From Bifidobacterium sp. (lineage in GTDB: Bacteria; Actinomycetota; Actinomycetes; Actinomycetales; Bifidobacteriaceae), in the NCBI GenBank assembly GCA_024104275.1, contig JAGGHK010000006.1, forward strand, positions 1 to 64,000: DNA of 64,000 nt, in the 5' to 3' direction. Position numbers and translations under genes: made by a program. Shown here piece after piece: positions 17,290 to 29,062 of the stretch. Below the pieces are notes generated by a model. The model saw only the letters and a list, made by a program, of their open reading frames with translations. It had not been told where the DNA came from and ran no database searches. Positions within the stretch are counted from its first letter, which is position 1. Every line of letters begins with the position of its first letter.

Positions 17290-19461
17290 TCAGCGCGAAC
17301 GCCGGAACGGGGTGGAGTGGCGCTTGCCACGCGAACGGTGGAAACCGTCGGCCTTGCGCGAGCGCTGGCCACGGTTGCCGGAACGGCCCTCGTCACGTCC
17401 ACGGCCACGGCCACCGGAACGTCCGCCTTCGTAGCCTTCGTAGCGTCCGCGGCCACCGGACTTGCCGTAACCACCGTGGCGGTTCGACTTGCCGGAACCG
17501 TAGGAGTCGTATCCGTCAGAATAACCACCGTGACGACGGCCATTACCCTCATAGCGACGGTTCTTGCCTTTACCGCCACGGTTGCCGCGATCATCGTAAT
17601 CGGAATGATGCCGCTTGCCGCTACCCTTGTGATAGTCATCGTCATAGAAATCGCGCGAGCGACGGTCGTCACGACGGCCACGCGAAGAACGGCTATCGAT
17701 TGGACCCTCACCATCGTCATAACGTGGGTTGCGGTTCTTGTGTCCATCATGGCGCTTGTTGTTCGAACGAGTTTCGTTAAAGTCACCGTCACGACCGCCA
17801 CGGGAACGGGAATCGTTGAAACCGCCACTGCGGCCACCGCGTTCGTTAAAGTCCTCGCCGGAATCCTCACGGCCGCGCTTGCCGAACGAGCGCCCGGAAT
17901 CGCCATGCCGGTTGTTACGGTCACGACGTCCGCCACGGTCCTTACGGCCATAACCACTGCGTCCGCCGCGCCCGCCGCGGCCTTCGTTGCGTCCGCCGCG
18001 CCCGGTACGTCCGGCCCTGCGATTGACGACCGGCACAGTAAGCGTCCAGCCTTCGACCAGCGGGGTGTGCTCCCCCACCAGTTCCTCCAGTTCGGGAGCG
18101 CCCGGAACGATCTGCTGGCTCTTGGCCTTGATGCCGGCGCGATGCAGCATCTGCCGGGCGTCACGGCGCTGCTGCGGCAGAACGAGCGTCACCACGTCAC
18201 CGGATTCACCGGCGCGCGCGGTACGTCCGGAACGGTGCAGGAAGGACTTCGGGTCCTCCGGCGGTTCGGTCTGCACGACCATCGTCACGTCGCTGACGTC
18301 GATGCCGCGCGCGGCCACGTCGGTGGCCACCAGCACGTTGACATCCCCGGAAGTGAACGCGGCCAGATGCCGGTCACGCTGGTTCTGCGAAAGGTTGCCT
18401 TGCAGGTCGACGGCGGGGATGCCTTCTTTGACCAGTTTGTCGGCCATCTTCTTGGCCTGGTATTTGGTGCGGGTAAAGAGGATGCGTTTGCCCTTGCCGC
18501 TGGCGAGTTCGCGAATGACCTCGTATTTGTTGCCTTGCGAAACCTCGAAAACGTGGTGGGTCATGGTGTCGACCTGCGCGTCGGCGGGGGCGATCTCGTG
18601 AATCTTCGGGTCGTGCAGGAATTGCTTCACGACCTTATCGACGCCGTGGTCGAGCGTTGCGGAGAAGAGCATGCGCTGGCCGCTCGGATCGACCTGCTCG
18701 AGCAGGCGCTGCACGGAAGGCAGGAATCCCATATCAGCCATTTCGTCGGCCTCGTCAAGCACAGCAACCTCAACGTCTTCGATGGACAGCGCGCCCTGGC
18801 GGAGCAAATCTTCCAAACGTCCGGGGCAGGCGACGATGATTTCGGCACCGGCCTTGAGCTCGGAAATCTGGCGGCTATATTTGACCCCGCCGTAAATGGT
18901 GGCGGTCTGCATGTCATAGGCGGCGGCGAGCGGCGACACGACGTCGTTGATCTGGTTGACGAGCTCACGCGTTGGAGCAAGAATCATTCCGTGCGGATGA
19001 GGCAGCATCGCGCGCTTCTGCGCCTTGCGGTCGCCGCGGTCCATGCGCTCGAAATCACGCATCGCAGCCTCGCCCTGGCCTTGTTCTGCAAGCCGGGCGA
19101 CGAGCGGGATGGCGAATGCCAGCGTTTTGCCGCTTCCGGTTTCGCCACGGCCTAGCACATCACGCCCCGCCAAAGAATCGCCGAGGGTGTCGGCCTGAAT
19201 CGGAAAGGCGACGGTCTTGCCATCGCGGGCCAGCACGCTTACCAACGGGCCGGGAACACCGAGTTCGGCGAAGGTGCGTTCGGGCTGGTCGCCGGTTTTG
19301 GCGTACGCAGCCGCGCTTTCGGCCGCTTCTTCGGCCTGTTTCGATTGGGAACGATTTGAGTTATAGAAATCAGGATTATTCATTTCCGAGCCTGCATAGT
19401 CTCCGCGCGTAAAATCGGCAGAGTTGTCTGAATTATTTTTATGAGTACGACGCTTCGGCAC
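17290..19461 (-). CDS. DEAD-box ATP-dependent RNA helicase with Arg/Gly-rich C-terminal tail
   Basis: This 723-residue protein unwinds RNA, probably in ribosome assembly or mRNA decay. The core has the Q-motif region (TFAELGVPGPLV), RGETGSGKT (Walker A, about 104-112), PTREL, DEAD in VLDEADEMADMGF, SAT, and HRSGRTARAGESG (motif VI). From about residue 480 to the end it is low-complexity, with repeated GRGGR, RDRGG and SR/GY stretches that bind RNA non-specifically in related cold-shock helicases. The third-codon composition of the tail is repetitive and makes long spurious frames on the opposite strand. Start GTG with AAAGG six nt upstream. Confidence 0.95.
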   Translation of the reverse strand: MPKRRTHKNNSDNSADFTRGDYAGSEMNNPDFYNSNRSQSKQAEEAAESAAAYAKTGDQPERTFAELGVPGPLVSVLARDGKTVAFPIQADTLGDSLAGRDVLGRGETGSGKTLAFAIPLVARLAEQGQGEAAMRDFERMDRGDRKAQKRAMLPHPHGMILAPTRELVNQINDVVSPLAAAYDMQTATIYGGVKYSRQISELKAGAEIIVACPGRLEDLLRQGALSIEDVEVAVLDEADEMADMGFLPSVQRLLEQVDPSGQRMLFSATLDHGVDKVVKQFLHDPKIHEIAPADAQVDTMTHHVFEVSQGNKYEVIRELASGKGKRILFTRTKYQAKKMADKLVKEGIPAVDLQGNLSQNQRDRHLAAFTSGDVNVLVATDVAARGIDVSDVTMVVQTEPPEDPKSFLHRSGRTARAGESGDVVTLVLPQQRRDARQMLHRAGIKAKSQQIVPGAPELEELVGEHTPLVEGWTLTVPVVNRRAGRTGRGGRNEGRGGRGGRSGYGRKDRGGRRDRNNRHGDSGRSFGKRGREDSGEDFNERGGRSGGFNDSRSRGGRDGDFNETRSNNKRHDGHKNRNPRYDDGEGPIDSRSSRGRRDDRRSRDFYDDDYHKGSGKRHHSDYDDRGNRGGKGKNRRYEGNGRRHGGYSDGYDSYGSGKSNRHGGYGKSGGRGRYEGYEGGRSGGRGRGRDEGRSGNRGQRSRKADGFHRSRGKRHSTPFRRSR

Positions 19462-19606
19462 AATAGCCTTTCAAAAGATTGAAGCCGACCTGTCTCTCAT
19501 ATGCGGACCCCGGCTTCTCAATGGACAATTCACTATATCAGACGTGCCCCACAAGAACGATTCGCATAACGACAACAAACCTATTAAGGCAAGAGAAATA
19601 TAAAGT

Positions 19607-19635
19607 GGTCGTTCACCTGCAACAGGTAAACGACC
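19607..19635 (-). terminator. Terminator hairpin after the barrel-protein gene
   Basis: GGTCGTT-x-ACCTG / CAGGT-x-AACGACC with a three-base loop lies just past the stop at 19664. A T-rich tail (ACTTTATATTTC) follows on the minus strand. Confidence 0.65.
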
Positions 19636-19663
19636 GTACAATATCACTACTGAATATTTTGTA

Positions 19664-20554
19664 TCAGTTCGACTCGACGATGGCGTCGCTCGGCGGAGTC
19701 TGCTTCTTGTGGCGCGGGCTCGGCTGCTTGACCGGAGGCACATCCGTGTAGGGATGGCCCATGCTGGCCGTAGAGGTATAGAAACTCTTCGTGGTCCCGT
19801 TCGGATTGGCGTTCGGCAACGGCGAACTGGGAGCGCTTTGGCCGCCATCGGCGTGCCCGGTTTCGCCACGGCGGTAACGGTCCATCATCTGCTTCTGCAG
19901 CTCGGTGGCGCTCGGCGGCGTCCACGAGAGGGCATTCGCACCCGCCTCGATGGTCTCACGAATCGATTGCGCGGAACCGCCGGAACTGGCGACCACGGGA
20001 ATCTCCGGGTAACGGTCTTTGACATGAGCCACCACTTCGGCGGTGTTCCTGCCGGCGGCGACGTTGATGATCTTCGCGCCGGCCTCGATCTTGCGCTGCA
20101 CCATATCGTCCCATTGCACGACGGTGGCCATGACGGGAACGTGTACGGTCATCGCGACCTCGCGCACGATTTCGACCTCACTTGGCGCATTCAGCACAAC
20201 CCCGGCAACGCCTTGCATTTCGGCGAACACGGCAAGTTCAAGTACGCGCGTACCGGTGGTGGTGCCTCCCCCGACACCGACGAAAACCGGAGCCTGCGCC
20301 ACGGAAAGTACGGCCTGGTTGATGACCGGCTGGCCGGTGAACGGGTAGACGGCGAGAATCGCGTCGGCATTGGTATTATGTATTACAGCAGCGTCGGTGG
20401 TATAAGCGAACGAACGCAACCGCCGGCCCTGCAACAGCAGCCCTGAAGACTGCTCAATCTCGGCCGGCACCCGGGCATCGGCCGAGCTCAGCGGGTTTTC
20501 AATAGGCAAGGCCTCCGGCAGATTCGCCGGGAGGTTGGTCATTTCCTGTTCCAT
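19664..20554 (-). CDS. Conserved protein, probable TIM-barrel-like enzyme of unknown function
   Basis: I do not recognise this 296-residue protein as a named enzyme. Residues about 60-235 alternate short hydrophobic strands and helices, with glycine-rich turns VFVGVGGGTTTGT and VVASSGGSAQSI. The second resembles a phosphate-binding loop at the end of a barrel, as in ThiG- or IGPS-like folds (inference). The C-terminal 60 residues are Pro/Ser-rich and look disordered, and the first 30 are also Pro-rich. No signal peptide. Start ATG behind GGGAG, seven nt. It is transcribed divergently from ettA and has its own terminator, so it appears to be a single-gene unit. Confidence 0.6.
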   Translation of the reverse strand: MEQEMTNLPANLPEALPIENPLSSADARVPAEIEQSSGLLLQGRRLRSFAYTTDAAVIHNTNADAILAVYPFTGQPVINQAVLSVAQAPVFVGVGGGTTTGTRVLELAVFAEMQGVAGVVLNAPSEVEIVREVAMTVHVPVMATVVQWDDMVQRKIEAGAKIINVAAGRNTAEVVAHVKDRYPEIPVVASSGGSAQSIRETIEAGANALSWTPPSATELQKQMMDRYRRGETGHADGGQSAPSSPLPNANPNGTTKSFYTSTASMGHPYTDVPPVKQPSPRHKKQTPPSDAIVESN

Positions 20555-20720
20555 CGTGCCGCTCCCTTCACGGGTTTCCAGTACTTCTCAATCTGCCAAT
20601 TGCGGTCGTCATGTCCAATACAACATAATCGTATGACGTCACAACATACAGGTTGAAACGAGCACATTACCAGACCCAACATATCACCGCCGTGATTTGT
20701 TCCCAACTGAACGTCATTTC

Positions 20721-20748
20721 TTGACGAAATGCACAAAACCGCTATTAA
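20721..20748 (+). promoter_or_regulatory. Promoter of ettA
   Basis: TTGACG (20721-20726) and TATTAA (20743-20748) are separated by 16 nt. Transcription would begin near 20755, leaving a leader of about 125 nt before the TTG start. The rest of the 327-nt divergent gap (20555-20881) shows only weak palindromes. Confidence 0.5.
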
Positions 20749-20881
20749 ACCGAGCGCAAAGATTCCCGGAAACGTCTACTCGATATGCCAAAATTGGCTT
20801 GAATCCGCGGGTAAATCAAACCTTGCGGAATGCTTGAAACGCAATGAGACAAAGCACACATCAGAACGAAGGAACGAATAC

Positions 20882-22558
<1,677 letters not shown>

Positions 22559-22578
22559 ACTGAACAACAGAAACATTG

Positions 22579-22616
22579 ACGGTGCCCCGATTCCTATAGT
22601 CGGGGCACCGTTTTTA
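22579..22616 (+). terminator. Rho-independent terminator of ettA
   Basis: ACGGTGCCCCGA / TCGGGGCACCGT with an 8-nt loop, then TTTTTA. Confidence 0.92.
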
Positions 22617-22727
22617 TCACAGCCTCATGAAAATCCAACAGGTTCAGATACTGGCGAAATCCGGGCGGAAAGTTGGGCGGCGCGGATAGACTCGCATAAG
22701 CGTTATTCGACAGAATCGAGGAGTGAC

Positions 22728-23642
22728 ATGGCGGAAGTCAAGGCAAGCGACGCAGCCCAGCAAGCGGTTGAAGCGCTCAAGCTCAAGGCCGGGCAAGAGC
22801 AGAACGGGCGAACCGTCTTCCACGACGCCACGAACCTCTACTACCCCACCGAGCGCATCTACGGCGGCCAGATGACCGCGCAGGCCATCGTCGCCGCGGC
22901 CGACACCGCCGATGACGACAAGGTCGCCAACTCCATTCATGCCACGTTCATCAAGGTCGGCAAGCTCGACGAGGAAACCCGCTATGAGGTCGAATCGCTG
23001 CGCGACGGCCGCTCCTTCTCCACCCGCCGCGTCGACGCCAAACAGGGCGACCAGCTGCTTTTCACAGCAACGGTAAGCCTGCAGAAGGCTGGTCAGGCCG
23101 GAGTGGAGTTCAACGATGATATGCCGCGCAACCTTCCCGCCCCCGAAACCCTTATGAGCGCCAAGGACCTGATGGAGCCTTACGCCGACAAGTCCGGATT
23201 CGCCAAATACTATGCCTCACAGTCGCCCTTCGACATCCGCCACATCGGCTCGACCGTCATGCTCGAGCCCGACAAGGAAAGCGCCGACAAGGATTCCGGC
23301 AAGCAGATTGTGTGGATGCGCATGGCCAGCCCTGTCAAGGCCTCGCAGAACGTCTACCGCGCGTTGCTGGCGTTGGAATGTGACCAGGTGATGATGGAGC
23401 CGGATCTGCGGCGAGCGGGCCTGAGCATTTCCACACCGGGAATTTTCTACGCTTCAATCGACCACTCGATGTGGTGGTATGACGACATCGACATGAATGA
23501 ATGGCACCTTTACGTGCAGGATGCCCCAGTGGCCGGTCACGGCCGCGCTCTGGGCATCGCCAAGGTCTATTCGTCCGACGGCAGGCTTCTGGCTGCGATG
23601 ACGCAGGAAGCCACCATCCGCGTGCCAGAAAAGAAGGATTAG
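22728..23642 (+). CDS. tesB: Acyl-CoA thioesterase II (TesB family)
   Basis: This 304-residue double-hotdog thioesterase hydrolyses medium- to long-chain acyl-CoA. Visible motifs are RIYGGQMTAQA (about 43-53), GRSFSTRRVDA (about 93-103) and the second-hotdog SIDHSMWWYDD near 243, where the Asp corresponds to the catalytic Asp of TesB. GHGRALGIAKVYSSDGRLLA closes the domain. ATG behind GAGGAGTGAC. Its stop overlaps that of the convergent DUF3180 gene by 4 nt. The usual bacterial role is acyl-CoA detoxification; the physiological substrate is not known. Confidence 0.93.
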   Translation: MAEVKASDAAQQAVEALKLKAGQEQNGRTVFHDATNLYYPTERIYGGQMTAQAIVAAADTADDDKVANSIHATFIKVGKLDEETRYEVESLRDGRSFSTRRVDAKQGDQLLFTATVSLQKAGQAGVEFNDDMPRNLPAPETLMSAKDLMEPYADKSGFAKYYASQSPFDIRHIGSTVMLEPDKESADKDSGKQIVWMRMASPVKASQNVYRALLALECDQVMMEPDLRRAGLSISTPGIFYASIDHSMWWYDDIDMNEWHLYVQDAPVAGHGRALGIAKVYSSDGRLLAAMTQEATIRVPEKKD

Positions 23643-24166
23643 ACTCCGGCAGCAAGCTTGCGCTGGCGTTCGCGACGCTGGGCGGCCTTGATCTTCGGGT
23701 TCTCTGCGCCTTCGCTTGGCGGTAGCTGGCAGAGCCATTCGCCGATGATGCCAACCACCATGTCGGCGATGCAGATGATGGCGGTCACCGCACATTGGAT
23801 GACCACGTTCTGGAAATACGGGATACCCCAATGAGGCAGGCACAGCAACGCCTGCGCCAGATACCAGCCGGCGAGCCCCGCACCGGCGATGCCCAGCGCC
23901 TTGCACAGCACCAGCGTGTAGACGGCTTTGGTCGGGTCGATCCAGCTCTTACGCCTTTTCGGGTCGGTGATAGCATATTGATGGACTTGCAGGGCCAGTA
24001 TCAGAACCGCAGCACCAAGCAATATCAAAACGAACGCGACAAACCACGGGGCACCAATCAGCGAAAGACCGCTTACTTCATCGGACTTGACCAGCATGGC
24101 ACCGAACAGCAAGCCGATCAGCGCCGCAATTACGTAATACCACCATGGGGTCCGTCGTGCACTCAT
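23639..24166 (-). CDS. DUF3180 domain membrane protein
   Basis: This 175-residue protein has four predicted membrane segments (about 10-28, 38-60, 85-105, 115-140) and a basic C-terminal tail rich in Arg/Lys/Gln. It matches the actinobacterial DUF3180 family, which follows folK in many genomes. That position is kept here: its ATG (24166) overlaps the stop of the FolB/FolK-like gene as ATGA, with GGGGGAG five nt upstream. Function unknown. Last gene of the dacB-to-DUF3180 operon, convergent with tesB. Confidence 0.82.
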   Translation of the reverse strand: MSARRTPWWYYVIAALIGLLFGAMLVKSDEVSGLSLIGAPWFVAFVLILLGAAVLILALQVHQYAITDPKRRKSWIDPTKAVYTLVLCKALGIAGAGLAGWYLAQALLCLPHWGIPYFQNVVIQCAVTAIICIADMVVGIIGEWLCQLPPSEGAENPKIKAAQRRERQRKLAAGV

Positions 24167-25248
24167 TGCGTCTCCCCCAGTATCCAGCGGTCGTCCACCT
24201 TGCCGACGCGCGCGGCATCGGGCGCCATCGCGAGCAGGAAGGAGACCGGGTCGCCGTCGAGCCTTGCATCGGGGTCCATATCGAGCCACGGCGCAAGGAT
24301 TTCGGCCTGTTTTTTGGCTTCCGCCAACGGCAATTCGATGGCGTAAGCGATATCTTTTGCCGCGTCTTCAGCGGCATTGTCAACGAGACTATCGGCCGCA
24401 TTCTCAGCGGCATTGCCACGCGTATAGTCAGAAATATTGTCATTCTTACGTTGAGGCGTATCCTGCGGGCTCATGCTCTCACCTTCGACATCAACCAAAC
24501 GCAGTGTGACGGCACCTTCGTGCGCGGCCGACAGGGAATCGAGCAGCGAAACGATGGCCTGCGGCTTCAGCTTGGTGGTCAGCTGGATGACGGCGGCGCT
24601 GGCATCGGAGCTGTCGACGCCCATGACGTGGTAGAGCGGCGAAATGCCTTCGACCTGGTTGCCCGGCACCGCATCCAACGAGACGATGACAGAGCGGAAC
24701 CGCTTGGCGGCATCACTGGTCTTGCTACGCATGGCGATGATGGCGCGACACGGAACGGCATAGACGTCATCGGCATTGTCCTGCCGCTGCGCCTGCTTTT
24801 TGTCGGCCTCGTCGCGACGCTGCTGCTCGGCTATCGTCGCACCGGCCAGTGAAGCCTTCGTAGGAGCGGTGCCTTCGGCCGCCTGCAATGTTCCGGTTCC
24901 GTTTTCATCGGCAGCCTGGCCTGTACCAAGCGTTACCGGAATATCGGCAAATGTGATATTTTCTATCGCGTCACTGCCCAATCCATCTGAGCTGTCCGCA
25001 CTTTCGCTACCACTGTTTTGGGCGTTGGCCGTGTCCTCGAGCTTCAGCCTGACTTCGGCATGCACTTTGCCGCTTCCAACGGCTTCAAGCACCCGCTGCC
25101 ACACCTCAGTTCCGACAGCAACATCCTCACTCATCGTCTCGTCGAACGAGAGCGAAAGCCGCGCCTGAACGCCGAGGGGCGTGCCATCAGCTGTCACGCC
25201 CCTCGATCCTTGCGAATCATCGATCAATAGATTCGACATGTCATTCAC
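24163..25248 (-). CDS. Degenerate FolB-FolK-like protein (folate biosynthesis relic)
   Basis: This 361-residue protein sits where folB and folK normally lie, between ftsH and DUF3180. Residues about 195-280 align by eye with HPPK (FolK): [18 protein letters not shown] at the GSN start, ISPLYHV for the SSFYRT region, [13 protein letters not shown]. The essential RWGPRTLDLDI motif is replaced by a stretch around [11 protein letters not shown], and the later PH...R motif by LPLAEAKKQ, so kinase activity is unlikely. Residues about 25-115 resemble the end of FolB ([11 protein letters not shown] ... [12 protein letters not shown]) but lack its N-terminal half. The linkers are Asp/Ala/Asn-rich. GTG 25248 overlaps the ftsH stop by 4 nt; ATG 25239 is an alternative. 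The frame is intact, so it may keep a non-enzymatic role. Confidence 0.6.
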   Translation of the reverse strand: MNDMSNLLIDDSQGSRGVTADGTPLGVQARLSLSFDETMSEDVAVGTEVWQRVLEAVGSGKVHAEVRLKLEDTANAQNSGSESADSSDGLGSDAIENITFADIPVTLGTGQAADENGTGTLQAAEGTAPTKASLAGATIAEQQRRDEADKKQAQRQDNADDVYAVPCRAIIAMRSKTSDAAKRFRSVIVSLDAVPGNQVEGISPLYHVMGVDSSDASAAVIQLTTKLKPQAIVSLLDSLSAAHEGAVTLRLVDVEGESMSPQDTPQRKNDNISDYTRGNAAENAADSLVDNAAEDAAKDIAYAIELPLAEAKKQAEILAPWLDMDPDARLDGDPVSFLLAMAPDAARVGKVDDRWILGETQ

Positions 25249-27404
25249 TCGGATTCTTCCGGCTTCATGCCGACCGAACGCTTGAGCGATTCCGGAATCG
25301 GCACCGGCGGGATGTCGGAATCAGGACGAGACGAATCGGAAAGCCAAAGCTTGCGTTCCGGAGCCATCTTCAGGTTGGCGAAGATGACCTTCAATTCCTT
25401 CTCGTTCAGGGTTTCCTTGACCAAGAGCTGACGCACCAGCTCGTCGAGCACATCGCGGTTTTCGGTAATGATCTGCCATGCCTCGGTGTGCGCGGTCTCG
25501 AGCATGCCGTGAACCTCTTCGTCGATGACGTCCTGCGTACGCTCGGAATAGTCATGGATGAAGTTGTTGGCGGAATCCTCGCCGTGCTCGGAATCGCCCC
25601 ACTTCACGGCACCCAGCTTGGAAGACAGACCGAATTCGATGACCATCTTGCGGGCGATCTGCGTCGCCTTCTCGATGTCGTTGGAGGCGCCGGTGGTCGG
25701 GTCGTGGAAGACGATCTCCTCGGCCGTACGACCGCCCATGGCGTACGCCATCTGGTCCAAGAGCTCGTTACGCGACTGGGAATAGCGATCCTGCGTGGGC
25801 ATGACGGCTGTATATCCTAGGGCACGGCCTCGCGGCAGAATCGTCACCTTGGTCACCGGATCGGTGTGGTGCAGCGCGGCGGCGACCAGTGCGTGTCCGC
25901 CTTCGTGGTAAGCGGTGTTGCGCATCTCGTCCAGGGCCATGCCGCGCGACTGGCGCTTCGGGCCGGACTGGACGCGGTCGATGGCCTCGTCGATGGCGCG
26001 GTTGTCGATCAACTGGGCTCCCACACGGGCGCAGAGCAACGCGGCCTCGTTCAGGACATTGGCCAGGTCGGCGCCGGTGAAACCGGGCGTACGCACGGCC
26101 ACGGTGTGCAGGTCGACGTCGGGCACGAACGGCTTGCCCTTGGCGTGCACCTTGAGGATTTCCTCGCGGCCTTCCAGATCCGGGGCCTCGACGGCCACCT
26201 GACGGTCGAAACGGCCAGGACGCAGCAGCGCCTCGTCCAAAACGTCCGGGCGGTTGGTGGCGGCGATGATGATGAGGTTGGTGTCGTTGTCGAAACCGTC
26301 CATCTCGACGAGCAGCTGGTTCAACGTCTGTTCGCGTTCGTCGTGCCCGCCGCTCATGCCGGAGCCGCGCTTGCGGCCGACGGCGTCGATCTCATCGATG
26401 AAGATGATGGCCGGCGCGTTCTTCTTGGCCTCATCGAAAAGGTCACGCACACGCGAGGCGCCAAGGCCGACGAACATCTCGACGAAGTCGGAACCTGCCA
26501 TGGAGTAGAACGGCACGCCCGCCTCGCCGGCGACGGCTCGCGCAAGCAGCGTCTTGCCGGTTCCGGGAGGGCCGTAGAGCAGCACACCACGAGGGATGCG
26601 AGCGCCGAGCGCCTTGTACTTCGAGGGATCCTTCAAAAAGTCTTTGATTTCCTCGACCTCGGCCACGGCGGCTTCTTCGCCGGCCACGTCGGAGAACTTG
26701 GTGGTCGGGGTCTGCCCGTCGAGCAACTTGCCGTTGTCCTTCTTGCCACCCATGCCGAGCATGCCGTTCATGCCGCCGCTCATGCGGCTGAACAGCCACC
26801 AGCAAAGCACCAGCAGAATCACGAATGGCAGCAACGTGGAAATGAGATACGCCATCATGGAATCGGACTGCATGTCCGCTGTCCAGCCGTTCTTCGGGTC
26901 GGCCTTCTTCACGGCTTTCAGCACCTCTGGCCCTTCGGCCTGGGTGTAATAGAACTGGACATCGCGGCCGTAGTCGTGGTTGGATTTCGTATTCGGGTCG
27001 ACCTTGTTGAAGTCCTGGTCGAGCTTCAGCTTGACCATCTGTTTGTTGTCGATGACTTGGATGCGGTTGGTGCTGCCCTGTTGGATGAGCTCCATGCCGT
27101 CCTTGGTATCGATGGTCTGCGTGGCGTTGGAGTTGAACAGCTCGAAGCCGGCGAAGACCAGCAGGACCAATACGACGATCCAGAGTACCGGCGACTGCCA
27201 GAACGGACGTTTTTCGTTGGGGTTGCGGTCGCCCTTGTTGCTGTTGCGGCGGTTGTTGTTCTTGTTGCTGTTACCGTTGTTGCGGTTATTGAGATTGTTG
27301 CCGTGGTTGAAGGGGTTGAACGGATTGTTGTTCTGGTTGTTGTTCGGCCCATTCGGATTGCCCATCGGCCCCATGGGATTACGAGGATTCTGAGGATAGC
27401 TCAT
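25245..27404 (-). CDS. ftsH: ATP-dependent zinc metalloprotease FtsH
   Basis: This 719-residue membrane AAA+ protease degrades misfolded and regulatory membrane proteins. A 60-residue Asn/Pro/Gly-rich N-terminal tail precedes two membrane segments (about 70-90 and 185-205) flanking an external domain. The AAA module has GPPGTGKT (Walker A), [15 protein letters not shown] (Walker B) and the second region of homology [17 protein letters not shown]. The zinc site is HEGGH. ATG 27404 overlaps the hpt stop as ATGA with AAGGAG seven nt upstream. The Asn-rich cytoplasmic tail is longer than in most FtsH. Confidence 0.97.
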   Translation of the reverse strand: MSYPQNPRNPMGPMGNPNGPNNNQNNNPFNPFNHGNNLNNRNNGNSNKNNNRRNSNKGDRNPNEKRPFWQSPVLWIVVLVLLVFAGFELFNSNATQTIDTKDGMELIQQGSTNRIQVIDNKQMVKLKLDQDFNKVDPNTKSNHDYGRDVQFYYTQAEGPEVLKAVKKADPKNGWTADMQSDSMMAYLISTLLPFVILLVLCWWLFSRMSGGMNGMLGMGGKKDNGKLLDGQTPTTKFSDVAGEEAAVAEVEEIKDFLKDPSKYKALGARIPRGVLLYGPPGTGKTLLARAVAGEAGVPFYSMAGSDFVEMFVGLGASRVRDLFDEAKKNAPAIIFIDEIDAVGRKRGSGMSGGHDEREQTLNQLLVEMDGFDNDTNLIIIAATNRPDVLDEALLRPGRFDRQVAVEAPDLEGREEILKVHAKGKPFVPDVDLHTVAVRTPGFTGADLANVLNEAALLCARVGAQLIDNRAIDEAIDRVQSGPKRQSRGMALDEMRNTAYHEGGHALVAAALHHTDPVTKVTILPRGRALGYTAVMPTQDRYSQSRNELLDQMAYAMGGRTAEEIVFHDPTTGASNDIEKATQIARKMVIEFGLSSKLGAVKWGDSEHGEDSANNFIHDYSERTQDVIDEEVHGMLETAHTEAWQIITENRDVLDELVRQLLVKETLNEKELKVIFANLKMAPERKLWLSDSSRPDSDIPPVPIPESLKRSVGMKPEESE

Positions 27405-27973
27405 GCTGCTGCTCCTTGGTAGACAGACGGCTTCAAAACCGCGATGGAATCAAGATTGCGGAAATGTTCTTTATAGTCAAGCCCGAAGCCGACAACGAAT
27501 TCATCGGGGACTTGGTAACCCTTGTATTTCAGCGGCACTTCGACCTCACGCCGGGAAGGTTTCTCCAGCAGCGCGAACACCTCCACACTGGCCGCGCCAC
27601 GTCCCTTAAGCTCGTGGACAAGCCAATCGAGCGTACGTCCGGAATCGATGATGTCTTCGACGATAAGTACATTGCGTCCCTTGACATCACAGGAAAGATC
27701 CTGGCGGACAGTGATTTCCCCACTGCTTTCAAGTCCTTCCCCATAGCTCGACAAGCTCATGAAATCCATCTGCACATTGATGCTCAACGCCTGCGAAAAC
27801 GCGGCCAGCGTGTTGACGGCCCCCTTGAGCACGGCCACAAGCAAGAGATCCTTACCTGCGTAATCCTTGCTCACCTGAGCTGCCACATCTTTGATTTTGC
27901 GTTCAATCTGTGCTTTCGATACCAATTCATGATCGATTTCGTCCTGTACATCCGCAATTTGCATATCACCCAT
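27401..27973 (-). CDS. hpt: Hypoxanthine phosphoribosyltransferase
   Basis: This roughly 190-residue enzyme salvages hypoxanthine and guanine using PRPP. The PRPP loop is [14 protein letters not shown] (about 108-121), [16 protein letters not shown] holds the pyrophosphate loop, and LEKPSRR and [16 protein letters not shown] close the site. ATG 27973 overlaps the tilS stop; ATG 27964 directly after it is equally possible, and a longer in-frame start at 28039 would run far into tilS. The tilS-hpt-ftsH order is conserved across Actinobacteria and Firmicutes. Confidence 0.93.
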   Translation of the reverse strand: MGDMQIADVQDEIDHELVSKAQIERKIKDVAAQVSKDYAGKDLLLVAVLKGAVNTLAAFSQALSINVQMDFMSLSSYGEGLESSGEITVRQDLSCDVKGRNVLIVEDIIDSGRTLDWLVHELKGRGAASVEVFALLEKPSRREVEVPLKYKGYQVPDEFVVGFGLDYKEHFRNLDSIAVLKPSVYQGAAA

Positions 27974-29054
27974 TTTTACACACGCGAATGACGTGTTTGC
28001 GCCTATTGACTGAATATCCGCTGGGAAGTGAAAGGGCACCCTGGCCGTGCCAATCGGTCACCAGTTCCTCAATGGACAAAACGTGCGACGAAGCAAACGG
28101 TATTTGAAGCTCGGCAAGCGCCCGGGCAATGGTTCGGCGGCGGATTGCCGGATGGGCCTGCGCAAGCGGTTTGACCTGCATGGTAACCAGTGCGCCTTCG
28201 GTGTTTAAGCGCACGGTTTGACGATACACGTCATCGGTGGCCGCGTCGAGAAAATCCCTGTCCTCGCCTGCCACAACCGCCGCCTGCGACAAATGGGCCG
28301 ACACATCAGCGCCGAAAAAGTCGGAAAGATAAGGCATCAAGGTGTGCCGCACGCGGGAACGCAGCGGATAGTGTTGCGACAACGGTTGTCCAACAGGAAC
28401 CTCGTCACCATTGGTCGGATCGTCCCACCAAGTCAGGTTCAGTTCCCGGCATATCGCAGTGGTCTGGACACGGGTCATGTCGAGGAACGGACGAAGGAAA
28501 CGAACGCCATCGCGGACGAAGGCGGACGGCATGCCGGCCAACGCATCGATACCGGCGGATAGGGTCAGCACGTCCATCACAACCGTTTCCGCCTGGTCGT
28601 CGCGGGTGTGCGCCAGCAAGACCACCTCGGCACCCGTATCGCGCGCGGTGTCGATAATCGCTTCATAACGCGCCTGCCGCGCGGCATCCTCGCCACTACG
28701 ACCGCTTCCGACCCCTTTGACACTGACGGTACGTATGACAACAGGATTGAGCCCCAGGTTTGCGCAACGTGCCGCCGCGTTTTGTGCCACCTCGTCGGAA
28801 CCGGCCTGAAGCTGGTGGTCGACGATCACCGCCCCGCAACGAACCCCCAGCATCCCACAGACGGTGTGACTCACGGCCGCGAGCGCCATCGAGTCCCGCC
28901 CGCCGGAACAGGCCACCAGAACCGTTGGCGCATCGGGTTCGGGGGCATGCTCACCATGTTCGGCGAAGCGAACGTCCTGTCGCTCGATTCCTGCCGTGGC
29001 CAGTGCGTTGCGAACGTCTCCGATGGCCTTTTTGAGTGTTGCCGAATATGCCAT
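27966..29054 (-). CDS. tilS: tRNA(Ile)-lysidine synthetase
   Basis: This 362-residue protein converts C34 to lysidine in the minor tRNA-Ile so that it reads AUA. The ATP-pyrophosphatase loop SGGRDS (about 49-54) and the second motif LLAHTRDDQAETVVMDVLTLSAG are present, followed by RPFLDMTR and DDPTN. ATG 29054 is chosen because homology starts there and it lies 8 nt after the dacB stop; the open frame further upstream is antisense-like sequence inside dacB. It overlaps hpt at its 3' end. Confidence 0.92.
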   Translation of the reverse strand: MAYSATLKKAIGDVRNALATAGIERQDVRFAEHGEHAPEPDAPTVLVACSGGRDSMALAAVSHTVCGMLGVRCGAVIVDHQLQAGSDEVAQNAAARCANLGLNPVVIRTVSVKGVGSGRSGEDAARQARYEAIIDTARDTGAEVVLLAHTRDDQAETVVMDVLTLSAGIDALAGMPSAFVRDGVRFLRPFLDMTRVQTTAICRELNLTWWDDPTNGDEVPVGQPLSQHYPLRSRVRHTLMPYLSDFFGADVSAHLSQAAVVAGEDRDFLDAATDDVYRQTVRLNTEGALVTMQVKPLAQAHPAIRRRTIARALAELQIPFASSHVLSIEELVTDWHGQGALSLPSGYSVNRRKHVIRVCKNG

Positions 29055-29062
29055 GATTCTGC

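Noticed and set aside
17317-19155. A 612-codon open frame on the plus strand, opposite the DEAD-box gene
   Set aside because: It is an Ala/Thr/Val-rich shadow made by the Gly/Arg repeats and GC-rich codons of the helicase tail. It has no ribosome binding site or family similarity.
20729-20881. N-terminal extension of EttA from the ATG at 20729
   Set aside because: That ATG lies within the promoter (-35 at 20721, -10 at 20743), and the TTG at 20882 has a good ribosome binding site and matches the family start.
24163-25248. Frameshifted folK pseudogene
   Set aside because: The frame is open from start to stop and keeps coupled starts on both sides, so I call it a degenerate but intact gene rather than a pseudogene.
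25866-27422. A 518-codon plus-strand open frame opposite ftsH
   Set aside because: ftsH is unmistakable on the minus strand. The opposite frame has His/Gly/Val-biased composition typical of an antisense shadow.
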